Part shown: positions 28,174 through 36,251 of the stretch, in pieces | Position numbering within the stretch: the first letter of the stretch is position 1 | Layout: every line of letters begins with the position of its first letter | Assembly: GCA_027450165.1 (NCBI GenBank) | Contig: DAIDKE010000001.1 | Span: 196,373-260,372 of the forward strand | Length of the DNA: 64,000 nucleotides | DNA from: Candidatus Saccharimonadota bacterium | GTDB lineage: Bacteria; Patescibacteriota; Saccharimonadia; Saccharimonadales; Saccharimonadaceae | Reading direction: 5' to 3' | Translations under genes and position numbers: made by a program | Notes under the pieces: generated by a model | The model's input: only the letters and a program-made list of their open reading frames with translations | What the model was told of the DNA's origin: nothing | The model's database searches: none

Positions 28174-29175
28174 ATGAACAGAGTTGCAATCGTTGTTTTG
28201 AATTGGAATGGTATTGATGACACCTTAGAATGCCTTGATTCTTTGCAACAACAAACCTACAAAAACTACTCGATTGTCGTGATCGATAACGGTTCTAAGG
28301 ATGGTTCGGTTGCCAAATTAAAGGATTACGCCGCTAATCACGACAACACGACTATCTTATATAACAAAGTCAACCAGGGTTTCGCTGGCGGCGTAAACAC
28401 TGGTATTCACTGGGCTCTAGATCACGATTTCGACGGCGTCGCCCTATTTAATAACGATGCTATTGCCGATAAAGATTGGCTCAAGGAGCTGATTAAGGCT
28501 ATGAAAGGTGATATCGGTATCACAACCGGCCTATTGTTGCACCGCGACGGCCAGACAATCGATAGCACCGGTGACTGGTATTCGGTCTGGGGGCTGCCCT
28601 TTCCGCGCAACCGCGGCGACGCAGCCGACAAGGCACCAAAGAGTGAGTTTGTCTTCTCTGGCTCTGGTGGTGCCAGTTTATACCGCTTAGATATGTTAAG
28701 CGAGATTGGTTTTTTCGACGACGACTTTTTTGCTTACTACGAAGATGTTGATGTCAGCTTTCGCGCGCAACTGGCTGGCTATAAAGTATATTACACACCA
28801 AAAGCCATCGCTTACCACAAGCAAGGCGCCACCAGCGCTAAAATCCCCGGTTTTGCGGTTTACCAGACCATGAAGAACCTGCCGCTGTTATATGCCAAAG
28901 ATGTGCCCCGCGGGCTGCGACACGTGATTGGTGGTCGGTTTTATTTCGCATACTTACTAATCATTCTTAACGCCATTAAAAACGGCAATGGCAAAATGGC
29001 CCTAAGGGGAGTCAAGGATAGCTGGCGGCTGCGGCCAAAAGCTTGGCGCGCCCGACGTCGTATTCAGTCGCGCAAGCAAGTTTCAAATGATTACCTGCAG
29101 AGCCTGCTCTGGATGGATCTACCGCCCGACCAAACTGGTATCCGTAAGTTGCGTAAATTCTTTACTGGAAAGTAG
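28174..29175 (+). CDS. Glycosyltransferase family 2, rhamnosyltransferase-like
   Basis: A 333-aa GT2 enzyme: VAIVVLNWNGIDDTLECLDS, VVIDNGSKDGSV, NQGFAGGVNTGIHWAL and ALFNNDAIADKDWL (metal site of the NND type), with FFAYYEDVDVSFRAQLAGY as acceptor motif. This combination is typical of rhamnosyltransferases of the WbbL/RfbF type, fitting the dTDP-rhamnose genes nearby. It is 13 bases upstream of a second transferase gene with its own -10 box. It is more GC-rich than the ABC operon on its left. Confidence 0.85.
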   Translation: MNRVAIVVLNWNGIDDTLECLDSLQQQTYKNYSIVVIDNGSKDGSVAKLKDYAANHDNTTILYNKVNQGFAGGVNTGIHWALDHDFDGVALFNNDAIADKDWLKELIKAMKGDIGITTGLLLHRDGQTIDSTGDWYSVWGLPFPRNRGDAADKAPKSEFVFSGSGGASLYRLDMLSEIGFFDDDFFAYYEDVDVSFRAQLAGYKVYYTPKAIAYHKQGATSAKIPGFAVYQTMKNLPLLYAKDVPRGLRHVIGGRFYFAYLLIILNAIKNGNGKMALRGVKDSWRLRPKAWRARRRIQSRKQVSNDYLQSLLWMDLPPDQTGIRKLRKFFTGK

Positions 29176-29176
29176 G

Positions 29177-29182
29177 TATACT
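29177..29182 (+). promoter_or_regulatory. -10 box of the GT4 gene at 29189
   Basis: TATACT with 6 nt to the ATG. Same leaderless spacing as elsewhere in the window. Confidence 0.5.
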
Positions 29183-29188
29183 AAAACC

Positions 29189-30280
29189 ATGTCCCACATC
29201 GCCATCGACGCCCGCATTATCAACTCCAGTACCGGCCGCTATGTCGAGCGCCTGCTTCACTACCTACAACAGATTGATCACACCAATAACTACACCGTTT
29301 TAGTCCGCAAAAAGGACAAGAATTACTGGCAGCCAACCGCCGCCAACTTCACCGTCAAAGTCGCTGATTTCGATAATTATTCGTTTGCTGAGCAGTTTGG
29401 CTTTAATAAATTCCTTAAGCAGCTGCGGCCTGATTTGGTGCATTTTTGCATGCCGCAGCAGCCGATTTTATACCACGGCCGCAAGGTTACAACTTTTCAT
29501 GATTTAACACTTGTCCGGACTTATAATTCCGACAAAAACTGGCTTATTTATCACGCCAAACAGGTGGTCGGCAAGTTTGTTTTTAAGCGTGTTGCGCGCT
29601 CGAACGACCACATAATCACTCCTAGTAAATTCACCCGCCAAGACTTGCATGATTTCGCTGGTATACCGCTCGATAAAATGACGGTTACTTACGAGTCAGC
29701 CGACATCACACCCGCCTCACCCAAGGCCTACAAATTACCTTACAAAAAATATTTGTTGTACGTTGGACAACAGTCTGATTACAAAAACATCAAACGTCTG
29801 GGCGATGCGCATCAAAAGCTATTGACCAAATATCCGGACCTGGGTTTGGTGTTGGTTGGCAATAAAAACGCCAGTGCCAAACTAAACGAGCGCTATTTTA
29901 AAGAGAAGAAATACAAGAACATTACCTATACCGGTTTTGCCGACGATACCGAACTAAGCTGGCTGTATTCGCACGCCGCCGCCTATGTCTTTCCGTCACT
30001 CATGGAAGGGTTTGGCTTGCCTGGACTTGAGGCTATGAATTACGGCGCGCCAGTTATCAGCAGTAATACCACTTGCCTGCCCGAGGTTTATGGCGACGCC
30101 GCCATCTACTTTAACCCGAACGACACCAACAACATTGCCGGTACCATCGACCACTTATTAAGTGATGACAAACTGCGCGCTGATTTGATTAAAAAAGGTT
30201 ACCAGCAAGTCAAAAAATACTCGTGGCACCGTATGGCCGAGCAAACTTTGGCGATTTACGAGCACGTTTTACGTAAATAA
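29189..30280 (+). CDS. Glycosyltransferase family 4
   Basis: GT-B enzyme of 363 aa. The N-terminal half begins IAIDARIINSSTGRYVERLL, and the C-terminal donor site is PSLMEGFGLPGLEAMNYGAP, the E-x7-E motif. Related to mannosyl/rhamnosyl transferases of O-chain assembly. The reading from 29087 overlaps the upstream gene and is rejected in favour of 29189. The stop at 30280 is directly followed by the 3' end of the convergent Bro-N gene with no spacer. Confidence 0.88.
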   Translation: MSHIAIDARIINSSTGRYVERLLHYLQQIDHTNNYTVLVRKKDKNYWQPTAANFTVKVADFDNYSFAEQFGFNKFLKQLRPDLVHFCMPQQPILYHGRKVTTFHDLTLVRTYNSDKNWLIYHAKQVVGKFVFKRVARSNDHIITPSKFTRQDLHDFAGIPLDKMTVTYESADITPASPKAYKLPYKKYLLYVGQQSDYKNIKRLGDAHQKLLTKYPDLGLVLVGNKNASAKLNERYFKEKKYKNITYTGFADDTELSWLYSHAAAYVFPSLMEGFGLPGLEAMNYGAPVISSNTTCLPEVYGDAAIYFNPNDTNNIAGTIDHLLSDDKLRADLIKKGYQQVKKYSWHRMAEQTLAIYEHVLRK

Positions 30281-31132
30281 TTATTTATCAATTCGCTTTT
30301 TATCTGATTTTGGCAAATAATTATCGTTGCTGACAACCTTTCTACCGGTTTCACCCTCTAGTTGTTTACGTGCCGTACCGGCCACTGCGCCACCACGCTT
30401 TGCGGCATCACGATTACCAGTCATACCAGCGACATCGTCAGTCCGAGCAATCTCGGTTGTAGCGGCTTCACCTAATTGTGTGAATAGTAACTCCAGATCA
30501 TTCATATGATCACGCAGGTTTTCACGCTTTAAACCTTTTAGCTTCTTGTATTCGCCAGGTGTAATACCAAATGTCGCTCTTGATATTTCAGCTGTCAAAA
30601 TAGCAAAATCCTGCTTTTCGGTCACACCGCGCTTTTCCCACTCATCCGTCAGTTCATTGCGAATCGCAATGCCGCGAACCCGGCGCTCAATCCAAGCCTC
30701 GTCATAACCCTTGGCTTTATAAATTGCCTTCATTCGTTTTTGGGCAAGCTCTGGGTTCTCGATCTCCTGTATTCTTTCGTAACCAACCCGCGCCAACCAA
30801 CGTTTAAATGGCTCGGCTTTTCGGCTAGGTATTGATTGAATCAAACGAAAAATACCTTCGGTGTTCCATGATAGTAATCTCTGTCGGCCGCCAGACGTAT
30901 CAAAAGGTAGAGCGAGGGGGGGTTCAATTTGAACCACCCCTTTTTCCACAGGTTCGAAAAATTTTGATAATTCTTCATCGCGATTTCGTAAGTTGCGTAA
31001 ATATTGAGATGGATTATCGGAATCCGTTAGTGCACCAATAACATCATTTATCACAAACCACCATTCGCCGCCATATAATTGTTTGCGAATTTCTTTGTTT
31101 TGGAAGATAGCTATTTTTTCTATGTCGCCCAT
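30281..31132 (-). CDS. Bro-N domain protein with DinD-like C-terminal part
   Basis: Residues ~8-115 match the Bro-N fold of viral antirepressors: EIRKQLYGGEWWFVINDVIGAL, then RQRLLSWNTEGIFRLIQSIP and PFKRWLARVGYERIQEI. The C-terminal half resembles the DinD group: ITPGEYKKLKGLKRENLRDH, and a late basic, Gly-rich stretch. The N-terminal domain binds DNA in phage relatives; DinD-type proteins are DNA-damage inducible and inhibit RecA function in E. coli. Here the gene borders the origin region and has an apparently leaderless promoter. It may be a domesticated phage gene. Role not established. Confidence 0.75.
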   Translation of the reverse strand: MGDIEKIAIFQNKEIRKQLYGGEWWFVINDVIGALTDSDNPSQYLRNLRNRDEELSKFFEPVEKGVVQIEPPLALPFDTSGGRQRLLSWNTEGIFRLIQSIPSRKAEPFKRWLARVGYERIQEIENPELAQKRMKAIYKAKGYDEAWIERRVRGIAIRNELTDEWEKRGVTEKQDFAILTAEISRATFGITPGEYKKLKGLKRENLRDHMNDLELLFTQLGEAATTEIARTDDVAGMTGNRDAAKRGGAVAGTARKQLEGETGRKVVSNDNYLPKSDKKRIDK

Positions 31133-31138
31133 AGGTTA

Positions 31139-31147
31139 ATTATAGCA
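31139..31147 (-). promoter_or_regulatory. Extended -10 promoter of the Bro-N gene
   Basis: TGC-TATAAT on the minus strand with exactly 6 nt to the ATG at 31132. The identical arrangement occurs before the FemA/B-like gene at 61903. Confidence 0.6.
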
Positions 31148-31186
31148 GGTCTTGCTTTAAATATTTAAAAATAGCTTAAGCGTTTT

Positions 31187-31648
31187 CTAGCTTGAAACTT
31201 GAGCGATCGTAATGTGACGATCGCGGCCTTCACCCTCAGAAAAGGTGTGAATGTCACTGTATTCACTTGCCACGCGGTGGACGACTCGGCGGTCGGCGGC
31301 GTTCAAATTCTCGACGTGTGAGTTACCGGTGCGACGAACTTCTTCGATCCATTCACGAGCTTGTTTAGCCAATCGTTCGGCGCGTTGCTTCTTATAGTCG
31401 GCAATGTCGACATTAACCCGCGTCAGGGCGGCGTTTTGAGTGCGCAGGACGTTTGAAATCATATACTGCAAGCTGCGCAGCGTTTCAGCGCCGCGGCCAA
31501 TTAGTAAGCTATTAACACTGGTTGAAGGTACCGATAATTCGATCACGTCGTCTTCGGTGGTACTAGCAACCGACACATTAACACCAAAAAACGAGAGTAG
31601 GTCTTCTAGATATTTGACGGCGAATTGAATTGATTCTTCTTTGTCCAT
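31187..31648 (-). CDS. jag: Jag/KhpB-type RNA-binding protein (KH plus R3H)
   Basis: A 153-aa protein. Residues ~30-80 form a KH-like domain with LLIGRGAETLRSLQYMISNV, and the end is an R3H domain with NLNAADRRVVHRVASEYSDI and HTFSEGEGRDRHITI. The Jag-N domain of Firmicutes proteins is absent, so this is the short form. GAGGAG before the ATG is a good ribosome site. It follows yidC by 2 bases, the conserved order rpmH-rnpA-yidC-jag near the origin. Known relatives bind RNA and influence cell division and wall synthesis. Confidence 0.9.
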   Translation of the reverse strand: MDKEESIQFAVKYLEDLLSFFGVNVSVASTTEDDVIELSVPSTSVNSLLIGRGAETLRSLQYMISNVLRTQNAALTRVNVDIADYKKQRAERLAKQAREWIEEVRRTGNSHVENLNAADRRVVHRVASEYSDIHTFSEGEGRDRHITIAQVSS

Positions 31649-31650
31649 AG

Positions 31651-32616
31651 CTACTCCTCTTGTTTGCTATTTGATGAATTATCTTTGGCGGTAATTCGCG
31701 TAATATTAACCCCACTCGTTGTAACCTGAGCTTCACGGGCTTGCTTGGCCCTGGCTTTGGCGGTTGCCTTTTTACCTTGTTTAACTGGTTGATCGGCTAG
31801 CGCTTCAAGCTGCTCTTCGTCTTGGCGCAAGATAAAGTACTGCTGCAGATAACCAATTAGGTTAGATACCGCGTAGTACAACACCAAAGCACCCGGCAAG
31901 TTAATCATAATTAAGAAGGTGAAGATTGGCATTACCTTGGTCATCTTACCCATAACAATCGCGTTCAGTTCTGACTGGTCGGCCTGTTTGCCGTCGGCGG
32001 CTTCGGTCATAACATCACGAATTCGCCGACCGTTGGTTTCAGGCGCTGTCTGACGCGACATTAGGTACTGCGTAAAGGCCGCTAGTCCACCAAGTATGAT
32101 CAGGAAGATATTAACACCGTTGGCACTAATTGCCTGGGCGGTTAAGTCAATAAAGCCTAAGAAGTTTTCATTAAAGTGCGATGGGTTAGCGATTAGGTTG
32201 TGAATTGGCTGGATGTGTTCAAAAATATTGTAGGTGTACTTCGATAATAGATCGCGGTTGGTCGTAAAGATACGAATCGTCTGGTAAAGGGCGATAAAGA
32301 TTGGTAGTTGAATTAACAGAGTAACGATTGATCGGAATGGACTAATGCCGTGCTCTTTGTAGAGCTCCATCATGCGCATACTTTCAATTTGCTTGTTACC
32401 CTTGGCTTCTTTTTTAATCTGCGCCAACTTTGGCTGCAGCTTGCGCATTGCCTTAACCTGGTGAAGTTGACGTTTAATCAACGGCCACAAACACAGGCGA
32501 ACTAGCACCGTAAAGATAACAATCGCAATACCAAAATCACCGCCAGGAATGGCGCTATAAATCAAAACCAACAGGTTAAAAATCGGCTGGACAATGACAA
32601 GTTCAAAGATATTCAC
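31651..32616 (-). CDS. yidC: YidC/Oxa1 family membrane protein insertase
   Basis: Inserts membrane proteins alone or with the Sec translocon. The 321-aa protein has the core fold of five hydrophobic segments: GIAIVIFTVLVRLCLWPL with the conserved Arg in the hydrophilic groove, the coiled-coil hairpin (QLHQVKAMRKLQPKLAQIKK), LIQLPIFIALYQTIR, and NLPGALVLYYAVSNLIGYLQ. The basic C-terminal tail may contact the ribosome. The start is GTG at 32616. With several hundred membrane-protein residues per kilobase in this window, demand on this insertase must be high. Confidence 0.95.
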   Translation of the reverse strand: MNIFELVIVQPIFNLLVLIYSAIPGGDFGIAIVIFTVLVRLCLWPLIKRQLHQVKAMRKLQPKLAQIKKEAKGNKQIESMRMMELYKEHGISPFRSIVTLLIQLPIFIALYQTIRIFTTNRDLLSKYTYNIFEHIQPIHNLIANPSHFNENFLGFIDLTAQAISANGVNIFLIILGGLAAFTQYLMSRQTAPETNGRRIRDVMTEAADGKQADQSELNAIVMGKMTKVMPIFTFLIMINLPGALVLYYAVSNLIGYLQQYFILRQDEEQLEALADQPVKQGKKATAKARAKQAREAQVTTSGVNITRITAKDNSSNSKQEE

Positions 32617-32678
32617 TGGGAACCAAAACTCCTTGGCTGGCCCGTATGGTAGGCCTTAACTATCTAACGTTAATTATA

Positions 32679-33038
32679 TCAGTTCTTGTCAAACTTCACC
32701 AGATGAGCGGCCTCAAGTAAACTATCGAGTTGAGAACAAAGTTCACTATATGGCATGTTTTGCAGCTCAGCCGATGATGCAATTAACACAACATCATATA
32801 TGTTATTTAGGTCACTTAAACGCAGTCGCATATATTCATATAATCGGCGGCGAATCCGGTTACGACCAACGGCGCTTTTGATGATTTTTTTACTCACCAC
32901 CACAGCGATTCGCGGGTTTTTACGGTGTGTATTAATAACATATTTAACAGTTAGTAGGTGCGAGCGCTCCGATTTACCGTGTGAATACACGTAGCGCAGA
33001 CTACTATGACCATGGAAACGATATTTATAAGCAATCAT
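32679..33038 (-). CDS. rnpA: Ribonuclease P protein component
   Basis: A 119-aa basic protein that binds the RNase P RNA and helps it process tRNA 5' ends. Key motifs are YKYRFHGHSSLRYVYSHG, VVSKKIIKSAVGRNRIRRRL (the RNR motif) and DVVLIASSA. Length is normal. The TACAAT box at 33046-33051 ends 7 nt before the ATG, and only five bases separate it from the U-tract of the rpmH terminator. So rnpA has its own promoter instead of being read from rpmH alone. Confidence 0.93.
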   Translation of the reverse strand: MIAYKYRFHGHSSLRYVYSHGKSERSHLLTVKYVINTHRKNPRIAVVVSKKIIKSAVGRNRIRRRLYEYMRLRLSDLNNIYDVVLIASSAELQNMPYSELCSQLDSLLEAAHLVKFDKN

Positions 33039-33045
33039 TGTTTAT

Positions 33046-33051
33046 ATTGTA
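33046..33051 (-). promoter_or_regulatory. -10 box of rnpA
   Basis: TACAAT on the minus strand, 7 nt before the ATG. Its -35 position falls inside the terminator hairpin of rpmH. Confidence 0.45.
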
Positions 33052-33055
33052 TAAG

Positions 33056-33087
33056 AAAAAACTGCTTAGTCGTTAAACTAAGCAGTT
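33056..33087 (-). terminator. Terminator of rpmH, overlapping its stop codon
   Basis: An 11-bp perfect stem (33060-33070 with 33077-33087) and 6-nt loop, followed on the minus strand by a run of T. The TAG stop of rpmH (33078-33080) lies within the stem. Confidence 0.8.
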
Positions 33088-33215
33088 AATTTGGCTCGGC
33101 CCTTGAAGCGGCGGCGGCTTAAGACAGCGCGACCAGCTTTAGAAGCAACTCGGGCGCGAAAGCCATGAGTCCTAGCACGATGCCGAGTGTGTGGTTGAAA
33201 AGTTCGTTTTGGCAT
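33078..33215 (-). CDS. rpmH: 50S ribosomal protein L34
   Basis: Too short for most gene callers: 45 aa, [19 protein letters not shown] at the start, then [20 protein letters not shown], the classic L34 sequence. The ATG is at 33213-33215 on the minus strand. It is next to dnaA in divergent orientation, the conserved origin layout of bacteria. The stop codon is inside the terminator stem, an unusually tight 3' end. Confidence 0.95.
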   Translation of the reverse strand: MPKRTFQPHTRHRARTHGFRARVASKAGRAVLSRRRFKGRAKLTA

Positions 33216-33485
33216 ATCTAGGCTATTTTAACAGATGTGAGATCAATTAACAAGCGTAAGTAGTTGAAATTTGGGTTGATAAATTGTCTTGTATATAAAC
33301 TTATCCACATTTATCACCTGATTATCCACACATTAACAGAGGTAGCGCTGTTTTGTGTATAAGTCGCACCCCTATCTCCCCTACTTTCGTCACGTTTATT
33401 TATAATCTATTTATGGTTGTGGAAAACTCCCCGATTGGTTATAGTTAATAGAGATAAACAAAGGTTTGAGGGAGCTAGACCGGCT
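33216..33485. other. Replication origin, upstream half (rpmH-dnaA intergenic)
   Basis: Two perfect DnaA boxes TTATCCACA (33301-33309, 33322-33330), one reverse box TTATACACA (33354-33362) and one reverse TTTTCCACA (33418-33426). An AT-rich stretch lies at 33261-33300. A TATAAT at 33401-33406 probably serves dnaA, so DnaA bound at the last box could repress its own gene. This is the usual rpmH-dnaA origin position. Unwinding site not determined. Confidence 0.85.
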
Positions 33486-34871
33486 ATGGAACACGCCTTG
33501 TGGCAGAGTGTATTAGGTGAAATCGAATTAACTGTCTCATCAGCTGCCTTTAAAACCTGGTTCGCGAGTACTGAGTTACTCAAAAACACTACTGACGAAG
33601 TGGTAATCGCTGTACCTAATATTTTTACCCAAACTCAATTTGAAGGTAAATATAACGATCTAATTAAAAAAGTGCTCGAAAAGAACGGCGTTAAAACCGC
33701 TAAAATCACCTACTCGATTATTATGTCCGGCAAAAAAACCCGCGTAAATCGCGAGACAACACTTAATAATGATTTGCCAACGGCTGATGAATTGATTGCT
33801 AAGCCAAATACAAAAGCAGTTCGATCAAACGCTTCATCTAATACGGCTAGTCAAAACGGCGGTTTGAATCCGCGTTACACATTTGAAAACTTTATTGTTG
33901 GCTCGAGTAACGACCTTGCCTACACCGCCAGCCAGGCCGTCGCCGCCAACCCGGGGGTTAAATATAATCCGATTTATTTATACGGTGGCGTTGGACTTGG
34001 TAAAACTCACCTTATGCAGGCGATTGGTAATGAGATTATTAAAACTAACCCAAGCGCGCGCATTTTATACATTAGTTCCGAAACTTTCGTAAATGAGTTT
34101 CTGGATCACATTCGATTTAAAACAAAAGGTTTTGCCGATAAATATCGTAATGTCGATGTCTTAATTGTCGACGATATGCAGTTTATTGCTGGTAAGGAAA
34201 AGACTCAAGAGGAGTTCTTCCATACTTTTAATCACCTACACCAGAATAATAAGCAAATTATTATCAGTAGTGATAAACCACCAAAGAGTATTCCAACTCT
34301 AACCGAGCGTTTACGTAGCCGTTTTGAAATGGGTATGACGATCGATATCCAAATGCCGGATTTCGAAACTCGCTGTGCTATTTTGACCGCCAAGGCTGCT
34401 TTATCTGGTATTGAATTAAATCGTGAAACGGTTGAATATTTAGCGAATAATATTAAAACAAATGTTCGCGAACTTGAGGGTGCTTTAAACCAGTTACTTG
34501 CTTATGCCGAAATGCGCGGTATTGAACCAGACGTTACTACCGCCGAAGGTTTGCTTGGTAATGTCCGCCGCTCACGGCCGCAACACATTACATCAAAACA
34601 AATCATTGACCGCACCGCTAAACATTTCCAGGTGCCGGTTGAAGAAATTTGTAGCGCTAAACGTGATAAATATATTGTCGTGCCGCGCCAAATCGCCATG
34701 TACCTACTTCGTAGCGAGTTACATCTTAGTTTTCCGAAGATCTCGGCCGAACTTGGCCGTAAAGACCACACTACTGCTATTCACTCGGTTGAGAAGATCG
34801 AAAAAGCCATCAAGCTAGATTATGTAATTCGTGAACAAGTCGCTTCAATCCGAGAGAAACTATATGCCTAA
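33486..34871 (+). CDS. dnaA: Chromosomal replication initiator protein DnaA
   Basis: Binds DnaA boxes and opens the origin. The 461-aa protein starts at the ATG 33486 (HALWQSVLGEIELTVSSAAF, domain I), supported by AGGGAG about 13 nt upstream; a longer reading from 33417 has no typical DnaA sequence. Domain II is a short variable linker. Domain III has Walker A YGGVGLGKTHLMQAIGNE and Walker B VLIVDDMQFIAGKEKT. Domain IV ends with the DNA-binding signature AELGRKDHTTAIHSVEKIEK. Boxes flank the gene on both sides. Confidence 0.98.
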   Translation: MEHALWQSVLGEIELTVSSAAFKTWFASTELLKNTTDEVVIAVPNIFTQTQFEGKYNDLIKKVLEKNGVKTAKITYSIIMSGKKTRVNRETTLNNDLPTADELIAKPNTKAVRSNASSNTASQNGGLNPRYTFENFIVGSSNDLAYTASQAVAANPGVKYNPIYLYGGVGLGKTHLMQAIGNEIIKTNPSARILYISSETFVNEFLDHIRFKTKGFADKYRNVDVLIVDDMQFIAGKEKTQEEFFHTFNHLHQNNKQIIISSDKPPKSIPTLTERLRSRFEMGMTIDIQMPDFETRCAILTAKAALSGIELNRETVEYLANNIKTNVRELEGALNQLLAYAEMRGIEPDVTTAEGLLGNVRRSRPQHITSKQIIDRTAKHFQVPVEEICSAKRDKYIVVPRQIAMYLLRSELHLSFPKISAELGRKDHTTAIHSVEKIEKAIKLDYVIREQVASIREKLYA

Positions 34872-35148
34872 TTTTCGACAAATTGCCTGGGTAAAAAATG
34901 TGTACAACCTGCGAATGAATGGTAGTAAAAATAGTGCATCATTATCCACCAAAAGCTACATAAGCTCATTAAAACACGATGGCTTAGTGAATAAATCACA
35001 ATCAATCCACCAAAAAATAAACCGTTTTACCACTAATTTATTCACAACAAAAACAGCTATTTTACCTCTGTTTGAATACAAGTTTTACCCAGTTTCCACA
35101 GCACCTATTATTAAGACTAATAAGGAAAGAAATTAAAAAGGTATAATA
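34872..35148. other. Replication origin, downstream half (dnaA-dnaN intergenic)
   Basis: A 277-base AT-rich gap with several near-consensus DnaA boxes: TTGTACACA (reverse, 34899-34907), TTATCCACC (34942-34950), TTATTCACT (reverse, 34986-34994), TTATTCACA (35038-35046) and GTTTCCACA (35092-35100). The strongest AT-rich part is around 34960-35080. An open frame across it begins inside dnaA and is not gene-like. The position corresponds to the unwinding half of bipartite origins such as that of Bacillus subtilis. Confidence 0.7.
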
Positions 35149-36249
35149 ATGGAACTTTCAGTCACCCAAGAAAACCTCGCTCGAGCCTTAACCGCCGTTA
35201 GTCGAGTAACAAGTACAAAAACTCAACTACCTATTTTAGGTAATATCCTACTTCGTACTGATAATAATCGCCTTTTAGTCGCTGCAACCAACCTCGAAAT
35301 CGCCACCACTCAATATATCGGCGCTAAAGTCGTTAAGCCAGGTGCTATTACGATTCCTGCCCGCCTTGTGACTGAATTTGTATCTAACCTACCAAAAGAC
35401 CAAATTGAACTAAAAGTTGTTCACGATAACCTTCATATTAAAAGCGGCACCTATAACTCGGTAATTAACGGTGTGATCGCTGATGACTTCCCTGAACTGC
35501 CGACCATTAACGAAAAATCATCGATTCAATACAGCATTAAGACCGAAGATTTCAAACAGGCTGTTTCGCAAACTATTATTACCGCCAGTAACGACTCAAC
35601 TCGTCCGGTTTTAACTGGTGTATACTGGCATTCCTTCGAAGGTCAGCTGTTTTTGGCTGCTACTGATGGGTATCGCCTTTCAGAAAGGCGTCTTGTTGAA
35701 ACGAATTCCGAAGTATCGGCTATTATTCCGGTTCAAACCCTTCAAGAGGTACTTCGTACAATCGTTGACGACGAGAGCGCGGTTGATATTCTATTTGACG
35801 AAACCCAGGTCCGTTTTCGAATTAACGATGCCGAGGTAATTAGTCGCTTAATCGATGGTAACTTCCCTGATTACCGCCAACTTATTCCTAAAAAGAATGA
35901 CGTTAAAGTCGTGCTCGACAAACAAGAGTTTACTAGGATTGTTAAAATTGCCAGCTTATTTGCCCGTGAATCTGGCGGTAGTATAACCTTAAGTGCTGAC
36001 AGCGAAAAAAACGCACTATCAATTCATTCGATCGCCTCAGAACTTGGCGAAAACACTTCTGAAGTCGGCGCTAATGTCACTGGCGAAGGTCAAATTACCC
36101 TTAACTCGCGCTACCTACTCGAAGCTTTATCGGTTGTCGACGGCGACACAGTTGAATTTGGTTTTAGTGGTAAGTTAGCCCCGTCAATTATTCGTTCAAT
36201 CGATAAAGATGCCAATTACTACCATATTATTATGCCTTTGAAGAGTTAA
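35149..36249 (+). CDS. dnaN: DNA polymerase III sliding clamp (beta subunit)
   Basis: Forms the ring clamp that tethers DNA polymerase. The 366-aa protein shows the three-domain repeat: LSVTQENLARALTAVSRVTS, then LPILGNILLRTDNNRLLVAA, TRPVLTGVYWHSFEGQLFL at the second domain and a C-terminal IMPLKS tail (like the MPMR ending). AAAAAGG 7 nt upstream is the ribosome site; a TATAAT lies within this spacer but is too close to be its -10. The next gene recF follows after two bases. Confidence 0.96.
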   Translation: MELSVTQENLARALTAVSRVTSTKTQLPILGNILLRTDNNRLLVAATNLEIATTQYIGAKVVKPGAITIPARLVTEFVSNLPKDQIELKVVHDNLHIKSGTYNSVINGVIADDFPELPTINEKSSIQYSIKTEDFKQAVSQTIITASNDSTRPVLTGVYWHSFEGQLFLAATDGYRLSERRLVETNSEVSAIIPVQTLQEVLRTIVDDESAVDILFDETQVRFRINDAEVISRLIDGNFPDYRQLIPKKNDVKVVLDKQEFTRIVKIASLFARESGGSITLSADSEKNALSIHSIASELGENTSEVGANVTGEGQITLNSRYLLEALSVVDGDTVEFGFSGKLAPSIIRSIDKDANYYHIIMPLKS

Positions 36250-36251
36250 TA

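Noticed and set aside
34831-35136. 101-aa plus-strand frame from the end of dnaA into the intergenic region
   Set aside because: It starts inside dnaA in another frame and covers the AT-rich DnaA-box region; composition is Lys/Asn/Thr-rich and not protein-like.
35142-35147. TATAAT directly before dnaN as its promoter
   Set aside because: It ends one base before the ATG, so transcription would begin inside the coding region. The AAAAAGG ribosome site shows that dnaN is read from an upstream start.
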